NCBI GenBank assembly: GCA_913058295.1
Contig: CAJXRD010000003.1
Location: forward strand, 1 to 64,000
Length of the DNA: 64,000 nucleotides
Direction: 5' to 3'
Source: an uncultured Flavobacteriales bacterium
Lineage (GTDB): Bacteria > Bacteroidota > Bacteroidia > Flavobacteriales > Flavobacteriaceae
Shown: in pieces, positions 33,787 through 42,961 of the stretch
Position numbering within the stretch: the stretch's first letter is position 1
Layout: each line of letters starts with the position of its first letter
Translations under genes and position numbers: made by a program
The notes under the pieces: generated by a model
What the model was told of the DNA's origin: nothing
Databases searched by the model: none
The model's input: only the letters and a program-made list of their open reading frames with translations

Positions 33787-34488
33787 ATGATTAATAAGAC
33801 AGTTTCTGGTGTTCAAGAAGCTTGCCAAGGGGTAAAAGATAATATGACTTTTATGCTTGGAGGATTTGGACTCAGTGGTATTCCAGAAAATTCTATAGCA
33901 GAATTAGTGCGTTTAAATGTTAAAAATGTAACCTGTGTTTCCAATAATGCAGGAGTAGATGATTTTGGACTTGGCTTGTTACTTCAAAAGAGGCAGATTA
34001 AAAAAATGATTTCTTCTTATGTGGGAGAAAATGCAGAATTTGAAAGACAAATGTTAAGCGGCGAATTAGATGTAGAATTAATTCCTCAAGGAACATTGGC
34101 TCAACGATGTCAAGCAGCTCAAAGTGGCATCCCTGCTTTTTATACTCCAGCAGGTTATGGTACAGAAGTGTCAGAAGGAAAAGAATCTAGAGAATTTCAT
34201 GGAAAGATGCATATTTTAGAAAAAGCATTTGAAGCAGATTTTGCATTTGTTAAAGCTTGGAAAGGCGATGCAGCAGGAAATTTAGTTTTTAAAGGAAGTG
34301 CACGTAATTTTAATCCTAATATGTGTGGAGCTGCTAAAATTACAGTAGCTGAGGTGGAAGAATTACTTCCAGTAGGAGTTTTAGATCCAAATCATATTCA
34401 TATTCCTGGAATTTTTGTACAAAGAATTTTTCAGGGGGAGAGCTATGAAAAACGAATTGAACAATTAACCGTAAGAAAACGAAGCTAA
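33787..34488 (+). CDS. scoA: 3-oxoacid CoA-transferase subunit A
   Basis: The 233-residue protein has the CoA-transferase alpha pattern: [15 protein letters not shown] near the start, [13 protein letters not shown] and [24 protein letters not shown]. It makes half of the active site of succinyl-CoA:acetoacetate CoA transferase, which activates acetoacetate. It overlaps the subunit B start by one base (TAATG), so translation is coupled. Confidence 0.93.
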   Translation: MINKTVSGVQEACQGVKDNMTFMLGGFGLSGIPENSIAELVRLNVKNVTCVSNNAGVDDFGLGLLLQKRQIKKMISSYVGENAEFERQMLSGELDVELIPQGTLAQRCQAAQSGIPAFYTPAGYGTEVSEGKESREFHGKMHILEKAFEADFAFVKAWKGDAAGNLVFKGSARNFNPNMCGAAKITVAEVEELLPVGVLDPNHIHIPGIFVQRIFQGESYEKRIEQLTVRKRS

Positions 34489-35144
34489 TGGCATTGACAA
34501 AAGAACAAATAGCAAAAAGAATTGCTATGGAAGTAAAAGACGGTTACTATGTAAACCTAGGAATTGGTATTCCAACATTGGTTGCTAATTTTGTAAGAGA
34601 TGATATTAATGTAGATTTTCAAAGTGAAAATGGTGTACTTGGAATGGGTCCTTTCCCATTTGAAGGAGAAGAAGATCCAGATTTAATTAATGCTGGGAAA
34701 CAAACCATTACAACTTTACCTGGCGCTTCCTTTTTCGATTCGGCAATGAGCTTTTCTATGATTCGTGGGAAACATGTAGATTTAACCATATTAGGAGCAA
34801 TGGAAGTTTCTCAAAATGGGGATATCGCAAATTGGAAAATTCCAGGAAAGATGGTAAAAGGAATGGGAGGAGCCATGGACTTAGTTGCTTCTGCCGAAAA
34901 TATTATTGTTGCTATGATGCATACCAATAGAGCAGGAGAATCAAAATTACTTAAAAAATGCTCCTTACCCTTAACAGGAGTTAATTGTGTAAAAAAAATA
35001 GTTTCTAACCTTGCAGTAATTGAATTGGTTGGGGATTCTTTTAAATTATTAGAAAGAGCGCCAGGAGTTTCAGTTGATGAAATTATAGAAGCAACAGAAG
35101 GGGATCTTATTATAGATGGAGAAATACCCGAAATGAAGTTATAA
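34488..35144 (+). CDS. scoB: 3-oxoacid CoA-transferase subunit B
   Basis: The 218-residue protein has the catalytic glutamate motif SENGVLGMG (Glu47) and the GIGIPTLVANF and GAMEVSQNGDIANW segments of the beta subunit. It carries the covalent glutamyl-CoA intermediate. It is translationally coupled with scoA and followed by a strong terminator at 35163. Confidence 0.94.
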   Translation: MALTKEQIAKRIAMEVKDGYYVNLGIGIPTLVANFVRDDINVDFQSENGVLGMGPFPFEGEEDPDLINAGKQTITTLPGASFFDSAMSFSMIRGKHVDLTILGAMEVSQNGDIANWKIPGKMVKGMGGAMDLVASAENIIVAMMHTNRAGESKLLKKCSLPLTGVNCVKKIVSNLAVIELVGDSFKLLERAPGVSVDEIIEATEGDLIIDGEIPEMKL

Positions 35145-35162
35145 ATTTCTTAATACAAATTG

Positions 35163-35188
35163 AAAAGCAATGTTTTTACATTGCTTTT
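35163..35188 (+). terminator. terminator after scoB
   Basis: An 11-bp perfect stem (35163-35173 with 35178-35188) with a TTTT loop, followed by a T run, lies 19 bases after the scoB stop. Confidence 0.88.
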
Positions 35189-35474
35189 TTTTGTTTAAAA
35201 AGTAAGAAAACACCCCGTTAAACCATCTAAATGTTAAATTAAATTGCATTATAACGAATAAATATGTTTTTTAGCGTTGTTATTGTAAATCTTTCACATA
35301 TTAGCAATCCCAAACAAAACGAACGTAACCTACTATGCAATATTTTAAAACGACAATTAATGACACCTACTTACTTTTAAAAAACGTATTCTATATTGCT
35401 AAAAAAGTATTTTTTATAATGTAATAATTGTTTTTTATTTTAATCCCCATATCTGCAACGATTCAGATAGAGGT

Positions 35475-35510
35475 AAACCCGTTCTTTGTGAGGTTAGAAC
35501 GGGTTTTTTT
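35475..35510 (+). terminator. second plus-strand terminator, likely of an unannotated transcript
   Basis: An 11-bp perfect stem (35475-35485 with 35496-35506, GC-rich core CCCGTTC) is followed by a T run to 35510. On the minus strand no T run follows, so it does not serve the ABC gene. It should end a plus-strand transcript starting after 35188. Confidence 0.85.
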
Positions 35511-35522
35511 ATGGATAAATAT

Positions 35523-37211
35523 TTATATCCCTTTAGGAATTGCAGCGATCAATCTCTTTGTATATTCCTTTGTTGGATTGGCATAAATTTCATCTGCATC
35601 TCCAATTTCTTCAATTTTTCCTTCCATCATCACTAATAACTGGTCTGCCATAAACTTTACTACAGCTAAATCATGGGAGATAAAAATATATGTAAACCCA
35701 AAATCTTCCTTTAATTCATTTAATAAATTAAGAACCTGTGCTTGTACCGAAATATCTAAGGCAGAAACAGATTCATCACAAACCACTAATTTTGGTTCCA
35801 TGGCAATGGTACGAGCAATCCCTACACGTTGGCGTTGGCCTCCAGAAAGTTCATGAGGATAACGATGGTAATAACTATCGTCTAATCCCACTCGATTTAA
35901 CAATTCCATTACCTTGTTTTTTCTAGCTCTTTGGTTTTTGCCTATACCATGAACCTTCATGGGTTCTATTAGAGCTTCACCAATTATCATTCTTGGATTT
36001 AAAGAAGAATATGGATCTTGAAAAATAAGTTGAATTTCTTTACGGAGTTTTCTTACCTCTGTTGAAGAGAGTTTTGTAAGCTCTTTCCCTTTATATTTTA
36101 TACTTCCCGAAGTCGATTCCTCTAATTGTAAGATAGATTTACCCAAAGTCGATTTTCCACAGCCAGATTCACCTACTAAACCTAAAGTTTCTCCTTCAAA
36201 AACTTTAAAACTTACTTCATCAACTGCTTTTATAACCTTCTTTTTTCTGAATAATCCAGCATTGGAATAGTATTCCTTTTTCAAATTAAGGACTTCTAAT
36301 AAAGGTGCTTTTGTATAAATGTTTTTATGTTTTAAAGCGCGATGTAATGGAGTCACTTCATTTGCATTAAAGCTTTTGTCACTTAAAGATGCAATAGTAG
36401 GTAGCTTTTCTAAACGCACTTCTAAACTAGGTCGGGAAGCTAATAAAGCTTTTGTATAATCGTTTTTTGGGAATTTAAATATTTGATTCACACTGCCTTC
36501 TTCAACAATATTCCCTTGATACATAACAACCACTTTATCTGCGATTTCTGAAACCAAGCCCAAATCATGAGATATAAAAAGCAAACTCATTTTAGTTTCC
36601 TTTTGAATTTCTTTTAATAAAAAAATAATTTCTTTTTGTACAGTAACATCTAGAGCAGTTGTGGGTTCGTCAGCAATTAATAATTTTGGTTTACAGGCGA
36701 TGGCCATAGCAATCATGACACGTTGCATTTGTCCACCACTTATTTGATGTGGATAGCTATTATATAAATCACGAGGACGAGGTAATTTTACTTTTTCAAA
36801 AAGTAATAAGGTTTCTTTTTTTGCTTTGGAAGGGGAATAGTTTAAATGAAGTCTAAGAATTTCCGAAACTTGTAATCCACATATTATGGAAGGATTTAAA
36901 GCACTCATAGGCTCTTGAAATATCATGGCAATTTCCTTCCCTCGAATAGATCGTAGATTTTTAGAATTTTCTTTAATTAGGTTTTTGGAATCAAAAAGTA
37001 TTTCTCCTTTTTTTTGAGAGGTTTTATCAGGTAACAAACCCATAATCGACAATGAAGTTACCGATTTTCCAGAACCTGACTCTCCAACAATTCCAAGAAT
37101 TTCATTTTTAGAAATACTAAAAGAAATGTCATGTACTACTTCCGTACTTTTTTTTCTAGTTCCGAATGCGATGGATAAGTTTTTAACCTCTAAAATTTTC
37201 TTGGGCGTCAT
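35523..37211 (-). CDS. ABC transporter ATPase with two nucleotide-binding domains (peptide/nickel type)
   Basis: The 562-residue protein has two complete ABC ATPase units. The first has Walker A GESGSGKS (43-50) and signature ISGGQMQRV; the second has Walker A GESGCGKST (about residue 350) and signature LSGGQRQRVGIA. Both have the oligopeptide-type features FQEPMSALNP and FQDPYSSLNP. It is a fusion of DppD- and DppF-like proteins, similar to YejF. No permease or binding protein gene is next to it. It would drive uptake of peptides or similar ligands. Confidence 0.9.
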   Translation of the reverse strand: MTPKKILEVKNLSIAFGTRKKSTEVVHDISFSISKNEILGIVGESGSGKSVTSLSIMGLLPDKTSQKKGEILFDSKNLIKENSKNLRSIRGKEIAMIFQEPMSALNPSIICGLQVSEILRLHLNYSPSKAKKETLLLFEKVKLPRPRDLYNSYPHQISGGQMQRVMIAMAIACKPKLLIADEPTTALDVTVQKEIIFLLKEIQKETKMSLLFISHDLGLVSEIADKVVVMYQGNIVEEGSVNQIFKFPKNDYTKALLASRPSLEVRLEKLPTIASLSDKSFNANEVTPLHRALKHKNIYTKAPLLEVLNLKKEYYSNAGLFRKKKVIKAVDEVSFKVFEGETLGLVGESGCGKSTLGKSILQLEESTSGSIKYKGKELTKLSSTEVRKLRKEIQLIFQDPYSSLNPRMIIGEALIEPMKVHGIGKNQRARKNKVMELLNRVGLDDSYYHRYPHELSGGQRQRVGIARTIAMEPKLVVCDESVSALDISVQAQVLNLLNELKEDFGFTYIFISHDLAVVKFMADQLLVMMEGKIEEIGDADEIYANPTKEYTKRLIAAIPKGI

Positions 37212-37409
37212 GAATTCAAAGATAAAACAAATGTTTTGCTTTTGGAATTAATTAGGTGGAAGCCTAGTAAAATTAGTAATTACATTGTTGTAGGAAAAGA
37301 ATTGTTGATAAATAGTTTGTGCAGTTCATCGAATAAAATATATAATTCTTTAAAATTATGTTAATTATGTGAGGAAATAATTAAAAATTAACAAAAAATC
37401 AACCAAATC

Positions 37410-40400
37410 ATGAAGAACTTAAACAAAACCATTTTGTTGTTACTTATAACAGCTTTAACTTTTTTTGCAGGTACCACTAAGGCATTTTCGCAAAAAACTT
37501 CAGATGAAAATCAAGAATTAAAAAAACCACCTAGACTATTAAAATTTAATGAATCGCAGCGGGTTTCCCTACAAAACTCATCTCAATTAATTAAAAATGT
37601 ATTCGATGCTTCAGATAAAACTTCTTTTGTAACAATCAGACAAGAACAAGATAAGCTAGGTTTTACACACCAGAAGAGCCAACAATACTATAACAATATT
37701 AAAGTAGAGTTTGGAATAATTACTCTTCATAGTAAAAATGGAATGGTAGAATCTGTGAGTTCTGAGTTTTATAAAATAGAAGACTTAAGTACTTCCCCAA
37801 ACATTTCAAACATTCAAGCTTTTAATAAGGCTGTTTCTCACACAGGGGCAACTGCTTATTTATGGGAAGACGAAGCTGCTTCTAACGAATTAGGCTATAG
37901 TAAACCTGAAGGAGAATTAGTAATACTTCCTCTTTATGAAGGAGAATCTACTACAATGAAACTTGCTTATAAATTTGATATTTATACTATTTCACCTATG
38001 GGTGGAGGAGATCTATATATTGATGCTCAAAATGGACAAGCTTTATTCTTTAATAATAAAGTAAGACACATTGATAATTTTGGTCACGATGGTAGAGCTT
38101 TTAATTGCAATGAAGAAATTTCATCTACTAAAATAATTGTGGAAGAATTCGAAGCAATTGCTTCTGGTACAGCTGCAACAAGGTATAGTGGATCACAATC
38201 TATTGAAACTACTTTATCTGGAGGGAATTATATTCTTAGTGATGCTGGAAGAAAAGTATATACTCGTAATGCAAACAATTTAGCTCCAGTAGGGAATTCT
38301 TTACCTTATATTACTAGTTACTCTCAATTTACGGATGCGGATAATAACTGGACAGCTGCTGAATATAACAATAGCAATAAGGATAATGCTGCATTAGATG
38401 CACATTGGGGAGCAATGATGACTTACGATTATTGGTCTACAGTTCACGGTAGAGATAGTTATGATGCTAATGGCGCACAATTAAGAAGTTATGTACATGT
38501 GGATAACAACTATGATAATGCATTTTGGTTTTTAAATGTGATGTCTTATGGAGACGGTTCTTCTAACGGAAACGAAGGGAACGGTTACTTTGATGCTTTA
38601 ACAAGTATTGATGTTGCAGCTCATGAAATAGGACATGCAGTTACTGAATATACTGCAAACCTTGCATACCAAAGAGAATCTGGAGGTTTAAATGAAGGAT
38701 ACTCAGATATATGGGGTGCAGCCGTTGAACATTTTGCAAAAGGAAATGGAAACGATGCAAATCCAGATGCCTCTATTTGGTTAATAGGAGATGAAATTGA
38801 TAGACGTAATGGTTCTGCTGCTTTAAGATCTATGAGCAATCCAACTTCCTTAGGGCAACCAGATACTTATGGAGGAACTTATTGGAGTAATCCAAACTGT
38901 GGAACTCCCACAAGTAACAATGACTATTGTGGCGTACATACCAATTCTGGAGTATTAAACTATTGGTTTTATTTAACTGTTGCTGGTGGAAATGGCACTA
39001 ATGATATTGGGAATGCTTTTTCTGTATCCGGTATTGGAATGACTAAATCTGCAACTATTTCTTATAGAGCAATCAACAATTATTTAAGTGCAAATTCCAC
39101 TTATGCCGATGCTAGAACTGCTATGATTCAATCTGCGCAGGATTTATATGGAGCAGATGGAGCAGAAGAACAAGGAGTTACAAATGCATGGCATGCAGTA
39201 GGAGTAGGAGATGCTTATGGTGGAGGAAATCCTCCAGCAGATTGTTTATCAGGGGATATTTCTTTATCCATCACTTTTGACAATTACCCAGAAGAAACAG
39301 CATGGACATTAAAGAACTCAAGTGGATCTACAGTAGCATCTGCTAGTTATTCTTCTTCTAATCCAGATGGTTCTACAGTTAATGAAACCTTTACTGGTTT
39401 GGCTGTAGATGATTATACTTTTGAAATTACCGATGTTTATGGTGATGGAATTTGCTGTTCTTATGGTTCAGGATCTTATACATTATCTTCTTCTGCAGGT
39501 TCTTTTAGAACAGGAGGAAGCTTTGGAAGCTCTGAAGCAACTCCTTTTTGTATCGAAAACGGAGGATCTGGTGGAGATACTGAAGCGCCAACAGTACCAA
39601 CAAACCTTACAGCTTCAAACATTACAGAAACTACTGCTGATTTAAGTTGGGATGTGTCTTCAGATAATGTTGGAGTAACAGGTTATGATGTTTACCAAGG
39701 TTTAACTAACATTGGAACTGTTACAGGAACAGCTGCCTCTATTACAGGATTAACTGCTTCTACTTCATATACGTTTAGTGTTAAAGCTAAAGATGCTGCA
39801 GGAAATGAATCTGCATCAAGTAATACAGCTAATTTTACTACTCCTTCTGGAGCAGATATTCAAGCACCAACTGCTCCTACTAGTTTAGCTGCATCTAATG
39901 TGACTCAAATTACAGTAGACCTTTCTTGGAATGCTTCTTCAGACAATGTAGGAGTTACAGGATATGATGTATACCAAGGAGCTACTAATGTTGCTAATGT
40001 TACAGGAACATCTACTCAAATAACTGGATTAACAGCATCCACATCGTATTCTTTTACTGTGTATGCTCGTGATGCAGCAGGAAATATTTCTGGAGTAAGT
40101 AATACAGCAAATGTAACTACGCAAAGCTCAGGTGGAGGTGGTTCTACAGTACTTCATGAAGGTTATTTTGAATCTGGCTTGGATGGCTGGGTAGATGGCG
40201 GAAGTGATTGCTATCGTTATTCTGGCTCAAGATCTTATGAAGGAAATCGTTCTATGAGAATTAGAGATAATACGAATTCATCAACAATGACTTTAAGTAA
40301 TATTGATGTTACAGGTTATAATACGGTGGATGTAGAATTCTATTTTTATTCTTATAGTATGGAAAACGGAGAAGACTTTTGGGTACAATTTAACGATGGA

Positions 40401-40901
40401 TCTGGATGGTCTACTGTTGCGTCTTATGCAAGAGGCACCAATTTTGAGAACAATAATTTTTACTCTTCTACGGTTGCAATTAGTGCTGGAGATTTTAATT
40501 TTGGAAGCAATGCTCAGTTTAGATTCAGAAATGATGCCAGTGGAAATAACGATCATATTTATATAGATCAAGTAACTATTACCGGAAATTCTGGGAGTGG
40601 ATTTGCTGGAGTTGAAACGAACTTAATTGGATTGCCTGCTGGATTTAGTCCTGAAGGAGACTTTAATTCTGAAGAGGACTTTATATTATATCCTAATCCA
40701 GCTGAAAACTATATCCAAGTTGAAATGGTTGATATTATAGTTGGAACAACTTACAGAATTGTTAATATGCTTGGTCAGACTATATCTGAAGGAATACTAT
40801 CTAAAGATTCTATAAGTATAGATGAATTACAAAGCGGAGTTTATTTTATGGAAGTAAACGATGGAGAGGAAGTGATGATCAAACGATTTGTTAAGAAGTA
40901 A
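37410..40901 (+). CDS. secreted M4 (thermolysin-like) metalloprotease with fibronectin type III repeats and type IX sorting tail
   Basis: The 1163-residue protein has a signal peptide (about 1-28), a propeptide of the FTP/PepSY type (about 60-215) and an M4 catalytic domain (about 265-600) with HEIGH (His405, Glu406, His409) and the third zinc ligand Glu429 in NEGYSD. Then come a beta-rich domain (about 615-715), two near-identical fibronectin type III modules (about 725-812 and 818-905), a MAM/concanavalin-like domain (about 914-1065) and a C-terminal type IX sorting domain (about 1090-1163, YPNPAENYIQVEM to IKRFVKK). It is exported to the outside or the cell surface and digests proteins. 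Confidence 0.95.
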   Translation: MKNLNKTILLLLITALTFFAGTTKAFSQKTSDENQELKKPPRLLKFNESQRVSLQNSSQLIKNVFDASDKTSFVTIRQEQDKLGFTHQKSQQYYNNIKVEFGIITLHSKNGMVESVSSEFYKIEDLSTSPNISNIQAFNKAVSHTGATAYLWEDEAASNELGYSKPEGELVILPLYEGESTTMKLAYKFDIYTISPMGGGDLYIDAQNGQALFFNNKVRHIDNFGHDGRAFNCNEEISSTKIIVEEFEAIASGTAATRYSGSQSIETTLSGGNYILSDAGRKVYTRNANNLAPVGNSLPYITSYSQFTDADNNWTAAEYNNSNKDNAALDAHWGAMMTYDYWSTVHGRDSYDANGAQLRSYVHVDNNYDNAFWFLNVMSYGDGSSNGNEGNGYFDALTSIDVAAHEIGHAVTEYTANLAYQRESGGLNEGYSDIWGAAVEHFAKGNGNDANPDASIWLIGDEIDRRNGSAALRSMSNPTSLGQPDTYGGTYWSNPNCGTPTSNNDYCGVHTNSGVLNYWFYLTVAGGNGTNDIGNAFSVSGIGMTKSATISYRAINNYLSANSTYADARTAMIQSAQDLYGADGAEEQGVTNAWHAVGVGDAYGGGNPPADCLSGDISLSITFDNYPEETAWTLKNSSGSTVASASYSSSNPDGSTVNETFTGLAVDDYTFEITDVYGDGICCSYGSGSYTLSSSAGSFRTGGSFGSSEATPFCIENGGSGGDTEAPTVPTNLTASNITETTADLSWDVSSDNVGVTGYDVYQGLTNIGTVTGTAASITGLTASTSYTFSVKAKDAAGNESASSNTANFTTPSGADIQAPTAPTSLAASNVTQITVDLSWNASSDNVGVTGYDVYQGATNVANVTGTSTQITGLTASTSYSFTVYARDAAGNISGVSNTANVTTQSSGGGGSTVLHEGYFESGLDGWVDGGSDCYRYSGSRSYEGNRSMRIRDNTNSSTMTLSNIDVTGYNTVDVEFYFYSYSMENGEDFWVQFNDGSGWSTVASYARGTNFENNNFYSSTVAISAGDFNFGSNAQFRFRNDASGNNDHIYIDQVTITGNSGSGFAGVETNLIGLPAGFSPEGDFNSEEDFILYPNPAENYIQVEMVDIIVGTTYRIVNMLGQTISEGILSKDSISIDELQSGVYFMEVNDGEEVMIKRFVKK
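39580..40121 (+). repeat. tandem pair of fibronectin type III modules inside the protease gene
   Basis: The unit at about 39580-39842 is repeated at about 39860-40121. Shared segments include TNLTASN/TSLAASN, DNVGVTGYDVYQG, ITGLTASTSY and DAAGN, showing a recent duplication. Confidence 0.8.
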
Positions 40902-40923
40902 GAATTAATTTTTTATTCCATTA

Positions 40924-40959
40924 AAAAAGCCGTTTAAACTTTTGTTTAAACGGCTTTTA
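40924..40959. terminator. bidirectional terminator between the M4 protease and the saccharopine-dehydrogenase-like gene
   Basis: A 15-bp perfect stem (40925-40939 with 40944-40958) with a TTTT loop and A/T runs on both sides lies between two converging genes. Confidence 0.9.
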
Positions 40960-40976
40960 TCTATTTAAATAGTATG

Positions 40977-42116
40977 CTAAACTATTCTCGAAGTCTTTAC
41001 ATAATGAATATTTCGTTCTTTTAAATGCGACATAAAATAGTCAAAGCAAACTTGATGTTTACCTACTAATTCTGGAGGGAAAACTCCCTTTTCTACAAAT
41101 AAACCCTCTAAAAATATATTAGCAGCAGCTGTTGCTGTATAGCCAGTTGTTCTAGCCATAGATGAGGTTTGGGTTTCTTGGCAATACTCATCGTGTAAAT
41201 TATAAACGACCTCTTCTATTTGTCCGTGTATATTTTCTCCTTTAAGAGTAATTCGCATTACGGTTAACTCTTCTTCTGTTTCCCCAAGTTTCCATTCGTT
41301 AAAAAGAATTTTACTAGTAAAATCTAAAGGGGATACCATAGCGCCATCTACTTCCACTTTTTCAGTATTAAAAAAACCAGCTTCTTTTAAAACTCTAATA
41401 TATTCCACATGTCCTGGATATCTTAAAGTCTTTTCTTTCATATTTGGAATATGTGGCATGGTAAATATAATAGACCGCAAACCATCTGAATTAAATGACT
41501 CTAAGGTTCCGACTTTATCAAAATCAATATATTCACAATCGGTTAAAGGTTCTCTGGTTATCATTTGACTATGTTCAACGTATCTCGCGGGTCTAGTATA
41601 TTCCTCAATTACATCGATTGGAGAAAAAGGTGCTTTATAGCTAAAAGGCCATTTTTTTACTTTTGGCAATCCACCAACCAAACATTCAAAGTCGGTGAGT
41701 TTCATTTTTTTATTATAATAACCCAAAATGACATTGTCCATTCCAGGAGCTACACCACAATCTACAATAGCGGTAACGTTTTTCTCTTTTGCCAATGCGT
41801 CTAGTTCTAAGGAATTTTCTGGAAAGAAAGAAATGTCAATCACATTCCTTTCAGCTTCAATAATAAGCTTTAAAGTTTCAAATCCTAAAAATCCTGGAAC
41901 CGCACAAACGACTAAATCGAATTTTTTAATAGTAGCTTGCAATTGCTCTTTATTGGTAACATCTAAAAGCTGTGTACTCAATAAATTACATTTATTTTTT
42001 ACTTTATCTAAAACTGCTTGGTTGAAATCTGTTAAGGTTACCTGGTGGTTTTTTGTTAAATCTATGGCGATGGCACTACCTACCATTCCGGCGCCTAATA
42101 CGATAATATTTTTCAT
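40977..42116 (-). CDS. saccharopine dehydrogenase family protein
   Basis: The 379-residue protein starts with a Rossmann NAD(P) motif (VLGAGMVGSAIA, 5-16) and continues with the catalytic-domain pattern of saccharopine dehydrogenase/reductase (CGVAPGMDNVILGYY, MVSPLDFTSKILF). It either works in lysine breakdown or on a related amino acid. No lysine genes lie beside it, so the substrate is uncertain. The C-terminus (MSHLKERNIHYVKTSRIV) is intact. Confidence 0.85.
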   Translation of the reverse strand: MKNIIVLGAGMVGSAIAIDLTKNHQVTLTDFNQAVLDKVKNKCNLLSTQLLDVTNKEQLQATIKKFDLVVCAVPGFLGFETLKLIIEAERNVIDISFFPENSLELDALAKEKNVTAIVDCGVAPGMDNVILGYYNKKMKLTDFECLVGGLPKVKKWPFSYKAPFSPIDVIEEYTRPARYVEHSQMITREPLTDCEYIDFDKVGTLESFNSDGLRSIIFTMPHIPNMKEKTLRYPGHVEYIRVLKEAGFFNTEKVEVDGAMVSPLDFTSKILFNEWKLGETEEELTVMRITLKGENIHGQIEEVVYNLHDEYCQETQTSSMARTTGYTATAAANIFLEGLFVEKGVFPPELVGKHQVCFDYFMSHLKERNIHYVKTSRIV

Positions 42117-42449
42117 GAAATAATTTAAATTAATGTTTAAAAACTGGAAAGAAATTCTATTAATTGAATGAAATGTATTGTAGCTATAAACCAGGAATTA
42201 GAATCCAAGGCATTTCAGAAAGGTTGTATATTTTGTTTTTAAGCATCGCTAAACTTACAAAAAAATATTTAAATCAAAAGGCATTTAGAACTTATTAGAA
42301 ATTAATTTTTCTAGTATTTTGAATAATAAATAAATCCACTTTTTGAGGAGATCTAATAGTCATTTTATATTAAATCTTTTATAATCAAAAAAGCATATAA
42401 AGGACAAAACGCTCCCTTTTTTGTACCTTTGAATATAAATTTATCAACT
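42117..42449. other. divergent promoter region between the saccharopine-dehydrogenase-like gene and the Rrf2 regulator
   Basis: No coding frame is supported. The plus-strand -7 box TACCTTTG at 42424-42431 serves the Rrf2 gene. No -33 TTG is present at the usual distance. No clear box for the minus-strand gene was found. Confidence 0.6.
42424..42431 (+). promoter_or_regulatory. -7 box of the Rrf2 gene, deciding its start codon
   Basis: TACCTTTG is a perfect TAnnTTTG. A TTG at 42429 could open the reading frame seven codons earlier but lies inside this box, so the ATG at 42450 must be the real start. Confidence 0.8.
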
Positions 42450-42905
42450 ATGTTATCAAATGCTTGCCAATACGCCATAAGGTCTATACTTTATTTATCC
42501 ATTCATTCTAATGAAACTAAAAAAATTGGAGTAAAAGTTATCGCGGATGAACTAGAAACCCCGCAGCCTTTCTTAGCTAAATTATTGCAACAACTTGCAA
42601 AAAAGAAATTAGTTTCTTCTATTAAAGGGCCTCATGGAGGGTTTTATTTAACCAAAAAGAATAATGAAAATTCCCTTTGGGACATTGTAACCTGTATAGA
42701 TGGGACTGATAAATTTGATAATTGTTTTTTAGGTCTAGCAACTTGTGATGACAAGAATCCATGTCCGGTACATTTTATTGTAGTGCCATTTAAACAAAAA
42801 CTTCTTAATGATTTTAGAGATAAAACCATTGCACAATTTACCAAAGAAATAACCCTGTCTGGAAGAGTTATTTCATTAAAAGATTTTAACGCATTAAAAG
42901 ATTAA
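42450..42905 (+). CDS. Rrf2-family transcription regulator with three clustered cysteines
   Basis: The 151-residue protein has the Rrf2 winged helix (SNACQYAIRSILYLSIHS, then TPQPFLAKLLQQLAKKKLVSSIKGPHGGFYL) and cysteines Cys92, Cys99 and Cys105 (CFLGLATC-x5-C) in the place where IscR and NsrR bind a [2Fe-2S] or [4Fe-4S] cluster. NsrR senses nitric oxide, IscR Fe-S status. The location near norQDEF makes an NO sensor plausible, but the spacing (x6, x5) is not diagnostic. The gene after it (57 bases) is an acyl-CoA synthetase. Confidence 0.88.
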   Translation: MLSNACQYAIRSILYLSIHSNETKKIGVKVIADELETPQPFLAKLLQQLAKKKLVSSIKGPHGGFYLTKKNNENSLWDIVTCIDGTDKFDNCFLGLATCDDKNPCPVHFIVVPFKQKLLNDFRDKTIAQFTKEITLSGRVISLKDFNALKD

Positions 42906-42961
42906 TTTTTTTATTCAGTTAAATTCCAAAATAAAGATTGTTACAATTAATAAATTAGGAC

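Larger units (their letters stand above)
35145..35522. other. gene-free stretch with two plus-strand terminators and a possible small transcript
   Basis: The stretch holds the scoB terminator (35163-35188), a 29-codon frame starting at 35335 (ends 35424; hydrophobic and Lys-rich, no known family), a small hairpin near 35448-35469 and a second strong plus-strand terminator (35475-35510). A second terminator after the first implies its own transcript in between. Confidence 0.5.

Noticed and set aside
39409..39645. 78-codon frame within the M4 protease gene
   Set aside because: Out-of-frame shadow of a Ser/Thr-rich coding region.
42429..42449. Longer Rrf2 reading frame from a TTG codon
   Set aside because: The TTG is part of the -7 promoter box.
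42935..42941. GTTAC half-site upstream of the acyl-CoA synthetase
   Set aside because: No second arm at the right distance.
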